Positions 27,279 to 36,294 of a stretch of DNA of 64,000 bases are shown here, piece after piece. Position 1 is the stretch's first letter. Each line of letters opens with the position of its first letter. The DNA is from Candidatus Margulisiibacteriota bacterium (lineage in GTDB: Bacteria > Margulisbacteria > WOR-1 > JAKLHX01 > JBAZKV01), in NCBI GenBank assembly GCA_041650635.1, contig JBAZKV010000001.1, positions 1 through 64,000 of the forward strand, written 5' to 3'. The notes beneath the pieces are model-generated. The model had not been told where the DNA came from and made no database searches. It saw nothing but the letters and a program-made list of their open reading frames with translations. The position numbers and the translations under genes are program-made.

Positions 27279-27944
27279 TTATCCCACTGTCACTTTTACC
27301 AGAAGATCTCCTTTTTTGGAACAGCACGGGCAGCTCTCGCCCAGCCCGGCAAGCCGTAGCTTGGTCCCTGAGGTTATGCCCTTTGGCACCATGACGGTGA
27401 TGGGCTTTCGCCCGGGGATCGAGAGTTCTATCTTGCCTCCGCTTACAGCCAGCGCCTGCGGAATGGAGATGCCTGCGTTAACATCTGTAGATACCTTTTG
27501 GGTGCGGGGAGGCGTTGAGTAAACCCTGTTAAAACCCCTTCTTTCCCCTCCCGAAAAGGAATCCCCGAAAATATCATCGAACATCTCATAGTCCATGCCC
27601 GCAGAAGAACTTCTGCGCCCGGCGCCTGTGGCAAAACCGAGGTGGGATAATAGATCCTCGATATCAAAGCCCTGGGTATAGGTGTAGGACTGGCCGCCCC
27701 TTGCTCCCCTTGCAAAGCCGCCCTTTCTGAAAAGGTCGTATTCTTCTTTTCTTTTCTTATCCCCCAGGACATAATAAGCCTCGGAAACCTCCTTGAACTT
27801 TGCTTCCGCTGTTTTTCTGTCATTGGGGTTCATGTCGGGGTGGTATTTTTTGGCCAGTTTGCGGTAAGCCGTTTTGATCTCGTCTATCGAGGAAGTCTCT
27901 CCCACCCCCAGGATCTTGTAATAGTCTTTGTTCTGGGACGGCAT
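27279..27944 (-). CDS. DnaJ/CbpA-like J-domain protein, short
   Basis: 221 residues: J domain (about 7-70) with the essential HPD in KKYHPDMNPND, a Gly/Phe/Arg-rich linker, and one beta-sandwich substrate domain (about 150-221, NAGISIPQALAVSGGKIEL). The Cys-rich zinc finger and second C-terminal domain of full DnaJ are absent, so it is a CbpA-like co-chaperone of DnaK, shorter than usual. A CPCC motif near the C-terminus is unusual. GGGGGAT precedes the ATG. Confidence 0.85.
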   Translation of the reverse strand: MPSQNKDYYKILGVGETSSIDEIKTAYRKLAKKYHPDMNPNDRKTAEAKFKEVSEAYYVLGDKKRKEEYDLFRKGGFARGARGGQSYTYTQGFDIEDLLSHLGFATGAGRRSSSAGMDYEMFDDIFGDSFSGGERRGFNRVYSTPPRTQKVSTDVNAGISIPQALAVSGGKIELSIPGRKPITVMVPKGITSGTKLRLAGLGESCPCCSKKGDLLVKVTVG

Positions 27945-27960
27945 CTTTTGATCCCCCGTG

Positions 27961-28284
27961 TTATTTTACTTTTGCCCCCGGTTCAACCGCCTTTTCCGGC
28001 ACCACCAGGACAGGAACTCCATCAGTTCCCGTTGCCGCCAACAGCATTCCCTGGCTTTCTACACCGCGCAGGACAGCGGGCTCCAGATTGTCTATCAGAA
28101 CGATCGATTTCCCGATCAATTCCTCTTTTGCATATGCCAATTTGATCCCCGCAACGATCCGTTTTTCGGTGCCGCCGTTGTCGATCTTTATCACATACAA
28201 TTTGTCCGCGTTGGGATGGTCTAAGACCTCAATGATCTTTGCGATCTTGAACTCAAATTTCCTGAAATCATCGATCGTTGGCAT
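27961..28284 (-). CDS. Stand-alone tRNA-binding (MetRS C-terminal/EMAP II-like) domain protein
   Basis: 107 residues, one OB-fold of the EMAP II/Trbp111 type: DFRKFEFKIAKIIEVLDHPNADKLYVIKID, then IVAGIKLAY and LRGVESQGMLLAA. The same fold forms the C-terminal dimerisation tail of bacterial methionyl-tRNA synthetase; here it is a separate protein. It may act as a CsaA/Trbp111-like tRNA-binding factor or a trans subunit of MetRS. AAAGGAG precedes the ATG. Confidence 0.85.
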   Translation of the reverse strand: MPTIDDFRKFEFKIAKIIEVLDHPNADKLYVIKIDNGGTEKRIVAGIKLAYAKEELIGKSIVLIDNLEPAVLRGVESQGMLLAATGTDGVPVLVVPEKAVEPGAKVK

Positions 28285-28311
28285 AAAAAGCTCCTTTCGA
28301 TATTGCCACCT

Positions 28312-28824
28312 CTACACCCACCCCATCATCGCAAACGCGCTTATTGTCTTGCTGTCCATTATTCTACCACTTCTGATCATTTTTCTTACCTGCACCTTTG
28401 TGAATACTTTCGGCTCGATGATCTCATCTTTTTCCCGCATGAGTTTGGCCTTCTTAAGACCTGTGGCTTTATAAAGATGTAGCGCCTCGTCAGAATATCC
28501 CACAGCAGGATAAATAGTCCCGAGTTTTTTCATGATCCCGGCTTTGTAGCCGATCTCCTCTATCAACTCCCTCTTTGCGCATTTTTCAGGCTTTTCATTT
28601 TTTTCGAGCGTTCCCGCTGGTATTTCCCAAATGTACTCTTCAAGCGCAATTCTAAATTGCCTTATCAGGATGGCTTTGTCTTTTGAAAGCAGAGGGACCA
28701 CTGCGGCCGCACCGTTATGCTCCACGCATAAATAAGTTCCCCTGTGTCCGTTTGGAAGTGTTAAGGGTTTGCTGACAAAAGAAAAATTCTTTGCGGAGGC
28801 GACGGTTCTATTTTTATGAGGCAT
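28312..28824 (-). CDS. NUDIX hydrolase, ADP-ribose pyrophosphatase-like
   Basis: 170 residues. The Nudix box spans about residues 76-98: GTLEKNEKPEKCAKRELIEEIGY, with the metal-binding REL-EE-G core. The upstream VEHNGAAAVVPLL and IWEIPAG are typical of the ADP-ribose/NudF branch. Probably cleaves a nucleoside-diphosphate sugar. The C-terminus ends FAMMGWV. Lies next to the initiator tRNA gene. Confidence 0.88.
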   Translation of the reverse strand: MPHKNRTVASAKNFSFVSKPLTLPNGHRGTYLCVEHNGAAAVVPLLSKDKAILIRQFRIALEEYIWEIPAGTLEKNEKPEKCAKRELIEEIGYKAGIMKKLGTIYPAVGYSDEALHLYKATGLKKAKLMREKDEIIEPKVFTKVQVRKMIRSGRIMDSKTISAFAMMGWV

Positions 28825-28877
28825 TCAGGGATCCTTGCTCCTCACTCATTACTGGTTACTGCTTGAATCCTCTTTCC

Positions 28878-28910
28878 TATACTGAGCGAACGCAGTGAGT
28901 CGAAGTATAG
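28878..28910. repeat. Palindrome-flanked GAGCGAACGCAGTGAGTCGA repeat
   Basis: CTATACT and AGTATAG arms (7 bp) flank a GAGCGAACGCAGTGAGTCGA core. A shorter relative, GAGCGAGCGGAGCGAGTCGA, is at 29014-29033. Such repeats are scattered through many candidate-phylum genomes. The right arm overlaps the last three bases of the tRNA gene. Confidence 0.6.
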
Positions 28911-28981
28911 CGGGGGTGGGATTTGAACCCACGGCCTTCAGGTTATGAGCCTGACGAGCTACCAGGCTGCTCCACCCCGCG
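28908..28981 (-). tRNA. Initiator tRNA-fMet (CAT)
   Basis: A 74-nt cloverleaf with anticodon CAT in loop CTCATAA. It closely matches bacterial initiator tRNA: 5' end CGCGGGG with an unpaired first position, D arm GAGC/GCTC, and T loop TTCAAAT. The first pair is C1/U72 rather than the usual C1/A72. The anticodon stem carries AGG/CCT at 29-31/39-41 rather than three G-C pairs. CCA is not encoded. Confidence 0.93.
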
Positions 28982-29013
28982 ATATTGCCATTATACATTT
29001 ATAATCAGGTCTT

Positions 29014-29066
29014 GAGCGAGCGGAGCGAGTCGAAAGGCTCCACCCCGCGGTGTTCTCATTATACCA
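29014..29066. repeat. Second short repeat followed by a copy of the tRNA-fMet 5' end
   Basis: GAGCGAGCGGAGCGAGTCGA (29014-29033) is followed by GCTCCACCCCGCG, identical to the first 13 tRNA bases (minus strand), and then a degenerate copy of the tRNA upstream flank ending CATTATAC. It looks like the edge of a lost second tRNA-fMet copy or a duplication. Confidence 0.55.
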
Positions 29067-30138
29067 GAAATTTTGATTTTAAGATGCACTCGTCAAATTC
29101 GCCCTGCGGAGTGGAATCCCACACTATACCTCCCCCTACTCCCATTTCCCCTTTCCCGTCCTTGATAAGCAAAGTCCTTATGGGGACATTGAAGCACAGG
29201 TCCCTTTGAGGGGTAATATAGCCGATGGCGCCTGTATAGATCCGCCTTTCTTCGCTTTCAATTTCTCTTATTATTTCCATAGCGCGCACCTTTGGGGCCC
29301 CCGTTACCGAACCGGAGGGGTGGAGACTCTCAAAAACCCTTTGCAGCGGCAGGTCATCCGCGACCATGGCGGTAACGGTAGAGGTCATCTGGCACAGCGT
29401 TGTATATCTTGCGACTTCGAACAGCTTTGGCGCTTTTATGCCGCAGCCTATTCTGCCGAGATCGTTCCTTAAAAGGTCGCAGATCATTATGTTCTCAGCC
29501 CTGTTCTTTGGGTCTTTGTGAAGGCAGCGCGCGCTCCAAAGGTCCGCCAATAAGTTCTTCCCTCTAGGCCAGGTCCCTTTCATCGGCTTTGCGGTCATAT
29601 GGGAGCCCTTCTTTTTAATGAAGAGTTCGGGCGAAAGCGACAGTATGGAAAAGTCCTTCTCTTTAATGTAGGCGGGATAAGGGACCGGCTGCTGTCTCTT
29701 CAGTTTTCTGTACAGACCAAAGTCATCTCCTTCAAGCTCAAAGTTGAACTTTACGCAATAAGTTATCTGGTACACATCTCCTGCCGCAATATATTCCCGG
29801 ATCTTTTCGATACTCTTAAAATAATCATCCTTAGAAATGTTCATTCCCTTCACATGTAAAGAGCAAATTTCTCCCTTTCTGAATGGCAGACTTAAAGGAG
29901 GGCCATAAACCCCCATATGCACCAGGGGAAAGCCAAAGGTTTTTGAGGACCTGAACCTGTCTTCGAACCCGTATCCAGCTTCATAGGACAAAAAGCCTGC
30001 CAAATAATGCCCTCTGCCAAGCGCATTCTCCATTTTTTCAAAGCATGCACGGATCTCAGAAAGCCTTAAGCAGCTTATTACATCCAAAGGTTGGTCAAAC
30101 AGGAGCGGCTTGTTCTCGAATTCAATTAATATTTGCAT
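29059..30138 (-). CDS. pabB: Aminodeoxychorismate synthase component I (PabB)
   Basis: 359 residues of the chorismate-binding family. Motif AKPMKGTWPRG carries the Lys typical of PabB (anthranilate synthases have PIAGT), followed by LLRNDLGRIG and SGSVTGAPKVRAMEII. Forms 4-amino-4-deoxychorismate from chorismate with ammonia from PabA; pabA and pabC are not adjacent. It is shorter than E. coli PabB because the N-terminal tryptophan-site domain is reduced. No ribosome site is clear at the ATG. Confidence 0.88.
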   Translation of the reverse strand: MQILIEFENKPLLFDQPLDVISCLRLSEIRACFEKMENALGRGHYLAGFLSYEAGYGFEDRFRSSKTFGFPLVHMGVYGPPLSLPFRKGEICSLHVKGMNISKDDYFKSIEKIREYIAAGDVYQITYCVKFNFELEGDDFGLYRKLKRQQPVPYPAYIKEKDFSILSLSPELFIKKKGSHMTAKPMKGTWPRGKNLLADLWSARCLHKDPKNRAENIMICDLLRNDLGRIGCGIKAPKLFEVARYTTLCQMTSTVTAMVADDLPLQRVFESLHPSGSVTGAPKVRAMEIIREIESEERRIYTGAIGYITPQRDLCFNVPIRTLLIKDGKGEMGVGGGIVWDSTPQGEFDECILKSKFLV

Positions 30139-30220
30139 TTAGGGTATTGCGGGGTCTGGGTGCCTGCGGGGTTCAGCGAGGCTGTTTCATGACCTGGGGT
30201 GATTATAACATGGCAGAGGG

Positions 30221-30249
30221 TTGACCCGATTTAATTTATGCTGTAAACT
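30221..30249 (+). promoter_or_regulatory. Promoter of the marR-RND efflux operon
   Basis: TTGACC (30221-30226), 17-nt spacer, TAAACT (30244-30249). Transcription start would fall near 30256, leaving about 13 nt before the marR ATG and no Shine-Dalgarno site. Confidence 0.5.
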
Positions 30250-30268
30250 ATTTAACAGATAAACTATT
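30244..30268 (+). promoter_or_regulatory. Candidate MarR operator
   Basis: TAAACTATT occurs twice with a 16-bp period (30244-30252, 30260-30268). Between them TTTA-N5-TAAA gives dyad symmetry. The repeats cover the -10 box and the start region, a suitable place for autorepression by the MarR protein. Confidence 0.45.
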
Positions 30269-30685
30269 ATGGGCGAAAGCGATTATATAGACAGGCTCGA
30301 GAAAGCGATGCATACTTTTTCCAAGAAGTGTTTTTCTAAGGAATTGCTCGGGGTGGAGATCACCGTCACCCAAATGCAGACCCTGCTCCTTATACATTCG
30401 CTTCCCGGCTGCAAAATGTCGGACTTAAGCGAAGGGCTTGAAGTTACCCTCGGCAATGTCACTTCGTTGATAGACAGGCTGGCCAAAGAGGGCCTTGTAA
30501 AACGGGTAGAGGATGACAGCGACAGAAGGATAGTAAGGGTGGAACTGACCTCAAAAGGAAAAAGCACGGTGAGCACCGTGCTGGCGAACAGGAAAAAGAC
30601 CCTTGCAGGTATCTTTAAGAAGGTCAAAGAAAGCGACAAGGAGGTCCTGCTCAATATTATGGAAAAGATCGCGGAAGAGCTTTAA
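30269..30685 (+). CDS. MarR-family transcriptional regulator
   Basis: 138 residues. Winged helix at about 45-105: MSDLSEGLEVTLGNVTSLIDRLAKEGLVKRVEDDSDRR has the recognition helix and the wing DxRxx motif of MarR. It heads an operon with an RND efflux pump and probably represses it until a small hydrophobic ligand binds. Operator-like repeats overlap its promoter. Confidence 0.9.
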   Translation: MGESDYIDRLEKAMHTFSKKCFSKELLGVEITVTQMQTLLLIHSLPGCKMSDLSEGLEVTLGNVTSLIDRLAKEGLVKRVEDDSDRRIVRVELTSKGKSTVSTVLANRKKTLAGIFKKVKESDKEVLLNIMEKIAEEL

Positions 30686-30697
30686 TAAGGAGGAAAG

Positions 30698-31597
30698 ATG
30701 AATAAAAGAAAGATCTTTTGGATCGCGGTAGCTCTGGTTTTATTATTGATCGGGTTCAGGGTGATCAACAGGGTAAGGTCTCAGACCGCAAAGGTAAAAG
30801 AAAGACCTATTGCCGTCATGGCCAAACCGCCTTCTGTGGGGCCTATAGAGAGCAAACTTACGCTTACCGGGGACATAAAGGGAAGCTCGGAACTGGCCGT
30901 AAAACCCACCAACAGCGGCAGGATCGAAGAGATATATGTAAGAGAGGGGGACCTGGTCAGCCGCGGGGATAAGCTGATGTCCTATGTTGCCGGCATAAGC
31001 GAAACCGACGAGATGTTCGAGGATGTGGTGACCTTTGCTCCCATTTCGGGTTATATAGGCATGCAGAACATTAGGTTAGGCGACCAGGCCACTGCGGGAC
31101 TGACCACAGTGTTCAACATTTATACTATCGACAGGGTAAAGATCTATGTGGATGTGCCGGAAAAAGATTACTCCATGGTAAAAAGAGGTACCCCCGCAAG
31201 GATAACTCTGGATGCCTATCCTGATGCGCCGGTTAACGCCTCGGTTTCTAATATACGGCCCGTAATAGACCCTTACAGCAGGACGGCCCAGGCCGAAATA
31301 GACATTGCAAACGCCTCCCACAGGATAAGACCTGGCATGTTCGCCAGAGTTGACCTGGTACTGGGCAGAAAGTCTTCTGCCCTGCTGCTTCCTTCCGACA
31401 GCGTTCTTTCCGGGACCGACAAATATATCTATCTTGCCAAAGAAGGAAAAGCCGTTAGGATGCCTGTTAAGACAGGCTATGAGGACAACGGCCTTGTAGA
31501 GATAGTATCGGGGCTCTCGCCTTCCGACAAGGTGATAGTGTCGGGCCAAAGAGTAGTAAAGGAAGGCTCTTCGATAGTAGAGGCATCGGATGATTAA
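30698..31597 (+). CDS. RND efflux periplasmic adaptor (membrane fusion protein)
   Basis: 299 residues: N-terminal anchor helix (about 5-22), lipoyl half-motifs around GSSELAVKPTNSGRIEEIYV and APISGYIG, beta-barrel and membrane-proximal domains (SALLLPSDSV). The alpha-helical hairpin is nearly absent, so it is a short adaptor of the HlyD/AcrA family. AGGAGG is 7 nt before the ATG. It overlaps the pump gene by 8 nt. Confidence 0.9.
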   Translation: MNKRKIFWIAVALVLLLIGFRVINRVRSQTAKVKERPIAVMAKPPSVGPIESKLTLTGDIKGSSELAVKPTNSGRIEEIYVREGDLVSRGDKLMSYVAGISETDEMFEDVVTFAPISGYIGMQNIRLGDQATAGLTTVFNIYTIDRVKIYVDVPEKDYSMVKRGTPARITLDAYPDAPVNASVSNIRPVIDPYSRTAQAEIDIANASHRIRPGMFARVDLVLGRKSSALLLPSDSVLSGTDKYIYLAKEGKAVRMPVKTGYEDNGLVEIVSGLSPSDKVIVSGQRVVKEGSSIVEASDD

Positions 31598-34500
31598 GAA
31601 CTTTGTAACAAAGCCGCTTTTTACGCTGTCCATTTTTGTCATAGTGGCGATACTTGGGCTGTTCAGCTATTCAAGGCTGCCTCTTGACCTCCTGCCGGAT
31701 ATTTCTATACCGACACTGACCGTGATAACCCCCTACCCCGGCGCCGGGCCGGCCGACATAGAAACGACCGTGTCAAAGGTCATCGAGGACGCGGTCGCAA
31801 CTGTGCCCAATATAGACAAGATCACTTCTGACAGCATTGAAAACCTCTCTACCGTGACCATTTCTTTCAAATGGGGTTCGGACCTTGACAGCGCCTCCGC
31901 CGATGTCAGGGACAAGATGGACCTGGCCAGGTCCAAACTGCCCAGGGATGTCCAGCCGTCCACGATCTTCAAATTTGACCTGTCGCAGATCCCTGTCCTG
32001 GTAATGGGGATCTCCGCCGAGGAGTCCTACACATCGCTTTACGAGATAGCGGACAAAAAGATCTCCCCCGCCCTTAAAAAGATACAGGGAGTGGGCACCG
32101 TCAACATCCTTGGCGGGTTAAAGAGACAGATCAATGTTGAGGTTGACAGGGCGCGCCTGGAAGCCTACAAGCTGTCAATGCCGCAGGTTAACGCCGCTCT
32201 TGCAGGCGCCAACCTCTCCATACCCGCGGGCAATATCAAGACCGAGCAGATACAGTACGGCATAAGGCTGCCTAACGAATTCACTAAAGTATCCCAGATA
32301 GAAAAGATCGTGGCAGGCTCTTACAACGGACGGGACATCTATCTTTCCGACATCGCAGCAGTATCCGATTCCTTTGCCGAGCCAGAGAGTTCAACCGAGG
32401 TCAACGGCAGGCCGGGCATAATGCTCCAGATACAGAAGCAATCAGGGGCTAACACGGTGCAAGTAGTGGAGGCCTGTAAAAAAGAGTTCGAGAACCTGAA
32501 AAATGAGCTTCCGGAGGATGTTGAGATAGTCTATATAAGGGACAACGCTGAGTCCATAGTCCAGCAATTAAGCGAGCTGGGAATGACCCTGGTCTGGGCG
32601 TTCCTTTTTGTGATGCTGACGGTCCTTCTGTTCCTGCGCAATACCAGGGGTTCCCTGATAATCTCGGCCTCCATACCGTTCTCTCTGATAGCCGCGGTTA
32701 TTTACATGTTTGTGGTTGGGAACACCATCAACATCATTTCGCTGGCTTCTATAATCATCTCCATCGGCGTTGTCGTGGACGACGCGATAGTGGTGCTTGA
32801 GAACATCTACCGCCACAGGGACAAAAAAAGAGAGGCTCCTAAAGAAGCCTCTATCTATGGAACAGGCGAGGTGGCGGGAGCCGTACTTGCGGCAACTACC
32901 ACTAACCTTGTCATCTTCTTGCCGCTCCTTCTTGTATCGGGCTTTATCGGCATTTTCTTCAGACAGTTGGCAATGATAAGCATTGTTATAATCTCAATGT
33001 CGTATGTGACAGCGGTCTCCCTAACCCCGATGCTCTGCTCCAGGCTTCTGGAGGTAAAAAAGGACAAAAAGTCCTCCGGCGGGTTTTTTGAAGACCTTTT
33101 CAACAAGAGCGAAAAGACTTTCCTTGCCATAGAAGATAATTACAAGAGGCTGCTTGGCTGGGCGCTTAATAAAAAGGGCAAGATCATCGCTGCCTGCGCC
33201 GCCATCTTTTTCCTCAGCCTGCCGCTGTTTTATTTTACCGGAGTGGAATTCTTTCCTGACGAGGACGACGGGTTCTTTTCCGCCACGGTTTCCCTGCCTC
33301 CCGGGGTAAAACTGGAACAGACCTATAAGGCCATGAAAAAGATCGAGGACAGGATCAAAAAAGAAATGCCCGAGATGCAGTATGTCCTTGTCAGTGCCGG
33401 TTCCAGCCAGTCGATGGCCTTCGGCACAAAATCGGGGCCTAATTACGGAAGGGTCTTCGTAAAAGTTATCCCGCTTAACAAAAGGAAAAGGAACGAGAAG
33501 CAGCTGCAGAGGCAGGTGGTTGACATCGGGCTTTCCATCCCGGGAGTTAAGTCCGTGGATTTTGATTCCACCGGAGCAAATTCCCTTTCTGGGAGCACAA
33601 AGCCGATAACTGTCGAACTGTACGGATCCGATTTCGAAGCCCTTGATCCTTTTGCCGAGACCCTGTTGGAAAAAGTGTCGCTTATTCCGGGGGTGGTAGA
33701 TCCTTCCGTTTCAAGAGAAAAGTCTAATCCGGAGTATTCTGTGGTCGTGGACAGGGACAAGGCCTCGGACCTGGGGCTAAGCGTTGCAGAGATCGGCTCT
33801 TACGCAAGAAGCTATTTGTACGGAACCATTGCCACAAAGTACAGAGAAGGCTCGGACGAATACGATATCTTCTCGCGCTTCAGGGAAAAGGACCGCAAAT
33901 TTCTTTCGGACATTAAGAACGTCCCGATAACCACCCGGCTGGGCAAAAAGGTAACTTTGGGGAATCTGGCAAAGATAGAGCTCAAAAGCGGTCCCCAGGT
34001 CATACAGAGAAAGAACCAGCAAAGGATAGTGAAGGTGGGAGCCGACAACTTCGGCAGGTCGCTCGGGGATATAACGGGAGATATAAACAGGCTCCTGCAA
34101 AGGCTTCCCGCGCCGCAGGGCATCAGCGTCAAGATAGCCGGCAGTTCGCAGGACATAAGCGACAGCTTCAAAAGCCTTTTCACCGCCCTTCTTCTGGGCA
34201 TCTGCCTCATCTATCTTGTGATGGTGGCCCAGTTCGAGTCCTTTCTGAAGCCGTTCTTCATCATGTTCTCAATACCTTTTGCCATCATAGGGGTGGTGTG
34301 GGCCCTGTTCCTCACGGGGAATCCCTTTGGCGTGATGCCGTTCATAGGCTTGATCCTTGTAACCGGCATATCAGTAAAGAACACCATAGTGCTGGTGGAT
34401 TATATAAATATACTCCAGGAACGCGGAAAGGAAATAAAAGAGGCCGTGCTTGAAGCCGGAAGGACCAGGCTGCGGCCTATACTAATGACCTCCTTAACCA

Positions 34501-34691
34501 CCGCTCTTGGGCTTATGCCGATCATTTTCGGCACCGGCGAGGGCTCCGGGTTCTGGAAGACCATGGCAATATCAGTCGTAGGAGGATTATCGGTGTCCCT
34601 TGTCATAAGCCTTATATTTGTCCCGACACTTTATTATATGTCAGAAAAAGGAAGGGCAGAGCGGTCCCTCTGCGGAAAGGAAGAAAGATGA
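31590..34691 (+). CDS. RND efflux pump, HAE-1-like permease
   Basis: 1033 residues with 12 expected helices and two large periplasmic loops. Helix 4 carries VVVDDAIVVLENIYRH with the DD proton-relay pair of drug-type (AcrB-like) pumps; heavy-metal CzcA types differ here. Other signatures: PLDLLPDISIPTLTVITPYPGAGPAD near the N-terminus and PFIGLILVTGISVKNTIVLVDY near 920. Substrates are probably lipophilic compounds. Middle gene of marR-adaptor-pump-PII-like-TolC. Confidence 0.94.
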   Translation: MIKNFVTKPLFTLSIFVIVAILGLFSYSRLPLDLLPDISIPTLTVITPYPGAGPADIETTVSKVIEDAVATVPNIDKITSDSIENLSTVTISFKWGSDLDSASADVRDKMDLARSKLPRDVQPSTIFKFDLSQIPVLVMGISAEESYTSLYEIADKKISPALKKIQGVGTVNILGGLKRQINVEVDRARLEAYKLSMPQVNAALAGANLSIPAGNIKTEQIQYGIRLPNEFTKVSQIEKIVAGSYNGRDIYLSDIAAVSDSFAEPESSTEVNGRPGIMLQIQKQSGANTVQVVEACKKEFENLKNELPEDVEIVYIRDNAESIVQQLSELGMTLVWAFLFVMLTVLLFLRNTRGSLIISASIPFSLIAAVIYMFVVGNTINIISLASIIISIGVVVDDAIVVLENIYRHRDKKREAPKEASIYGTGEVAGAVLAATTTNLVIFLPLLLVSGFIGIFFRQLAMISIVIISMSYVTAVSLTPMLCSRLLEVKKDKKSSGGFFEDLFNKSEKTFLAIEDNYKRLLGWALNKKGKIIAACAAIFFLSLPLFYFTGVEFFPDEDDGFFSATVSLPPGVKLEQTYKAMKKIEDRIKKEMPEMQYVLVSAGSSQSMAFGTKSGPNYGRVFVKVIPLNKRKRNEKQLQRQVVDIGLSIPGVKSVDFDSTGANSLSGSTKPITVELYGSDFEALDPFAETLLEKVSLIPGVVDPSVSREKSNPEYSVVVDRDKASDLGLSVAEIGSYARSYLYGTIATKYREGSDEYDIFSRFREKDRKFLSDIKNVPITTRLGKKVTLGNLAKIELKSGPQVIQRKNQQRIVKVGADNFGRSLGDITGDINRLLQRLPAPQGISVKIAGSSQDISDSFKSLFTALLLGICLIYLVMVAQFESFLKPFFIMFSIPFAIIGVVWALFLTGNPFGVMPFIGLILVTGISVKNTIVLVDYINILQERGKEIKEAVLEAGRTRLRPILMTSLTTALGLMPIIFGTGEGSGFWKTMAISVVGGLSVSLVISLIFVPTLYYMSEKGRAERSLCGKEER

Positions 34692-34978
34692 AAGCCCTTT
34701 TGATAATCTTTGCCCCTGCTATCGAGTGCGAAGTGATGGGGTGCCTTGAAAAGGCACAAGTAAAAAAATATACCAGGCTGCCCTATCTGCAGGGCGTGGG
34801 AGGACACTCCGAACCCCGCCTGGACACCCAGGTCTGGCCGGGCTCCAACAGCGCTCTTCTGGTGGTATCAGAAAACGCATCCTGCGACAAACTCGCCAAC
34901 CTGCTAAAGCCCCTGAAACAACAGGAGCTGGAGGAAGGGCTTAAGGTCTTTGCCTTTCCGGTGGAGGAGATAATATGA
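34688..34978 (+). CDS. PII-like transporter-associated protein (PG0541 family-like)
   Basis: 96 residues with the ferredoxin-like PII/CutA fold pattern: MKALLIIFAPAIECEVM ... YTRLPYLQGVGG ... PGSNSALLVVSE. The central GVGGHSEPRLDTQVWPG matches small proteins known to sit beside RND pumps in Bacteroidota (PG0541 type) and resembles DUF3240. Overlaps both neighbours by 4 nt. Likely senses a ligand and touches the pump, but this is untested. Confidence 0.7.
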   Translation: MKALLIIFAPAIECEVMGCLEKAQVKKYTRLPYLQGVGGHSEPRLDTQVWPGSNSALLVVSENASCDKLANLLKPLKQQELEEGLKVFAFPVEEII

Positions 34979-36294
34979 AAAAGCTCTGCTCCATACTGGC
35001 ACTAGTTCTATTTTTAGCTCCCTGCCAAGCGGCGCCTCTTACGCTTGAGAAGTGCCTTGAAATAGCAGGAAAATACAATCCGCAGATAATCACGGCAAAG
35101 GAAAAGATCGGCATTGCTTCCGCCAAGATGGGCCAGGCGGGATCTGCGCTTTTACCTCAGATCACGGGGAACCTGTCTTCAGGAAAGAACTTCACCAAAC
35201 CCATGACGGTCACCCTGCCTCCTTCCATGGGAGGCGGCACCTTTTCCACGACCCCCAACGAACCCTCGGATGTGATGTCCTACAGCGGAACCGTATCCCA
35301 GCTGCTGTTCTCCGGCGGGCAGATAATGCAGGCCGTCAGCGCAGCAAAAGTAGGCTATGACATCTCTCTGCAGGAATACAAAAAGACAAAGAACGATGTG
35401 GAATACAATGTTATTTCCTCTTATTTTGATGTTCTTAAGGCAAAAAAAACGGTTTCGATCGTAGAAGAAACGAAGAATTATCTTGCCAGGTATGTGCGGC
35501 AGACGGAGCTTTTTAACAGGTCCGGCCTGGCATCAAGCGCGGATGTTCTCAGAGCACGCGCAGAGCTTGCAAATTCTATGGTATCTAAGATCTCCGCACA
35601 AACCGGGCTTGAGGCGGCAAAACTTGTCCTGGCGGCCAATCTGGGGACGGACCAGGGCTCGGATTTTGATGTCGCAGAACTTGAGGGCCCGTATTATAGA
35701 GACAGGGAGCTTACCTCCAAAGAGATCCTGGACAGCGCTTTTAAGAACCGGCCGGAGTGGCTGTCCTTTAAGATGGGGCTTAAGGTAGCCAGCGATGCCA
35801 TAATATATTCTTACGGAAGTTATCTTCCCGTTGTCATGTACCAGTATTCCGCCGGCATGAATTCCACAAAGTACAAGCAGGCAGGATTGAATTTTGACCT
35901 GGACAACTGGAGGTCCATGATAGTTGCCTCCTGGAGCCCGTTCGACGGTTTTAGGACGGCGAATGTGATAAGGGAAGCCTATGCCGCGCTCAATACCGCC
36001 AAGGCCCAGGAACAAACCCTCAAGGATGTCATCACTCTTGAGGTAAAAACCTCTCTGCTTACCCTGACGGGGAACAGGGAAAGGGTAAAAGCGGCCGAGA
36101 TAGCAAGGGACCTGGCAAAAAAAGCCCTTCGGCTCTCGGAACTCGGCTACAAGGCCAATACAACATCCAACCTGTCCTATCTTGAGGCTCTCCTTGCCAA
36201 TTTTAGGGCAGAAAACTCTTTGTGGAACAGCATTTACGACCTGGAAATCTCAAAAGCGCGGGTTAACAAGACCACGGGGGAAAGGTTCTTTTAG
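34975..36294 (+). CDS. TolC-family outer-membrane efflux protein
   Basis: 439 residues: signal peptide (1-19, ending CQAAP), two OEP repeats with long helices and short beta strands (LTLEKCLEIAGKYNPQIITAKEKIGIASAKMGQAGSAL start motif; second repeat near 260-430). It completes the tripartite pump. Its stop overlaps the stop of the convergent arginine decarboxylase gene. Confidence 0.92.
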   Translation: MKKLCSILALVLFLAPCQAAPLTLEKCLEIAGKYNPQIITAKEKIGIASAKMGQAGSALLPQITGNLSSGKNFTKPMTVTLPPSMGGGTFSTTPNEPSDVMSYSGTVSQLLFSGGQIMQAVSAAKVGYDISLQEYKKTKNDVEYNVISSYFDVLKAKKTVSIVEETKNYLARYVRQTELFNRSGLASSADVLRARAELANSMVSKISAQTGLEAAKLVLAANLGTDQGSDFDVAELEGPYYRDRELTSKEILDSAFKNRPEWLSFKMGLKVASDAIIYSYGSYLPVVMYQYSAGMNSTKYKQAGLNFDLDNWRSMIVASWSPFDGFRTANVIREAYAALNTAKAQEQTLKDVITLEVKTSLLTLTGNRERVKAAEIARDLAKKALRLSELGYKANTTSNLSYLEALLANFRAENSLWNSIYDLEISKARVNKTTGERFF

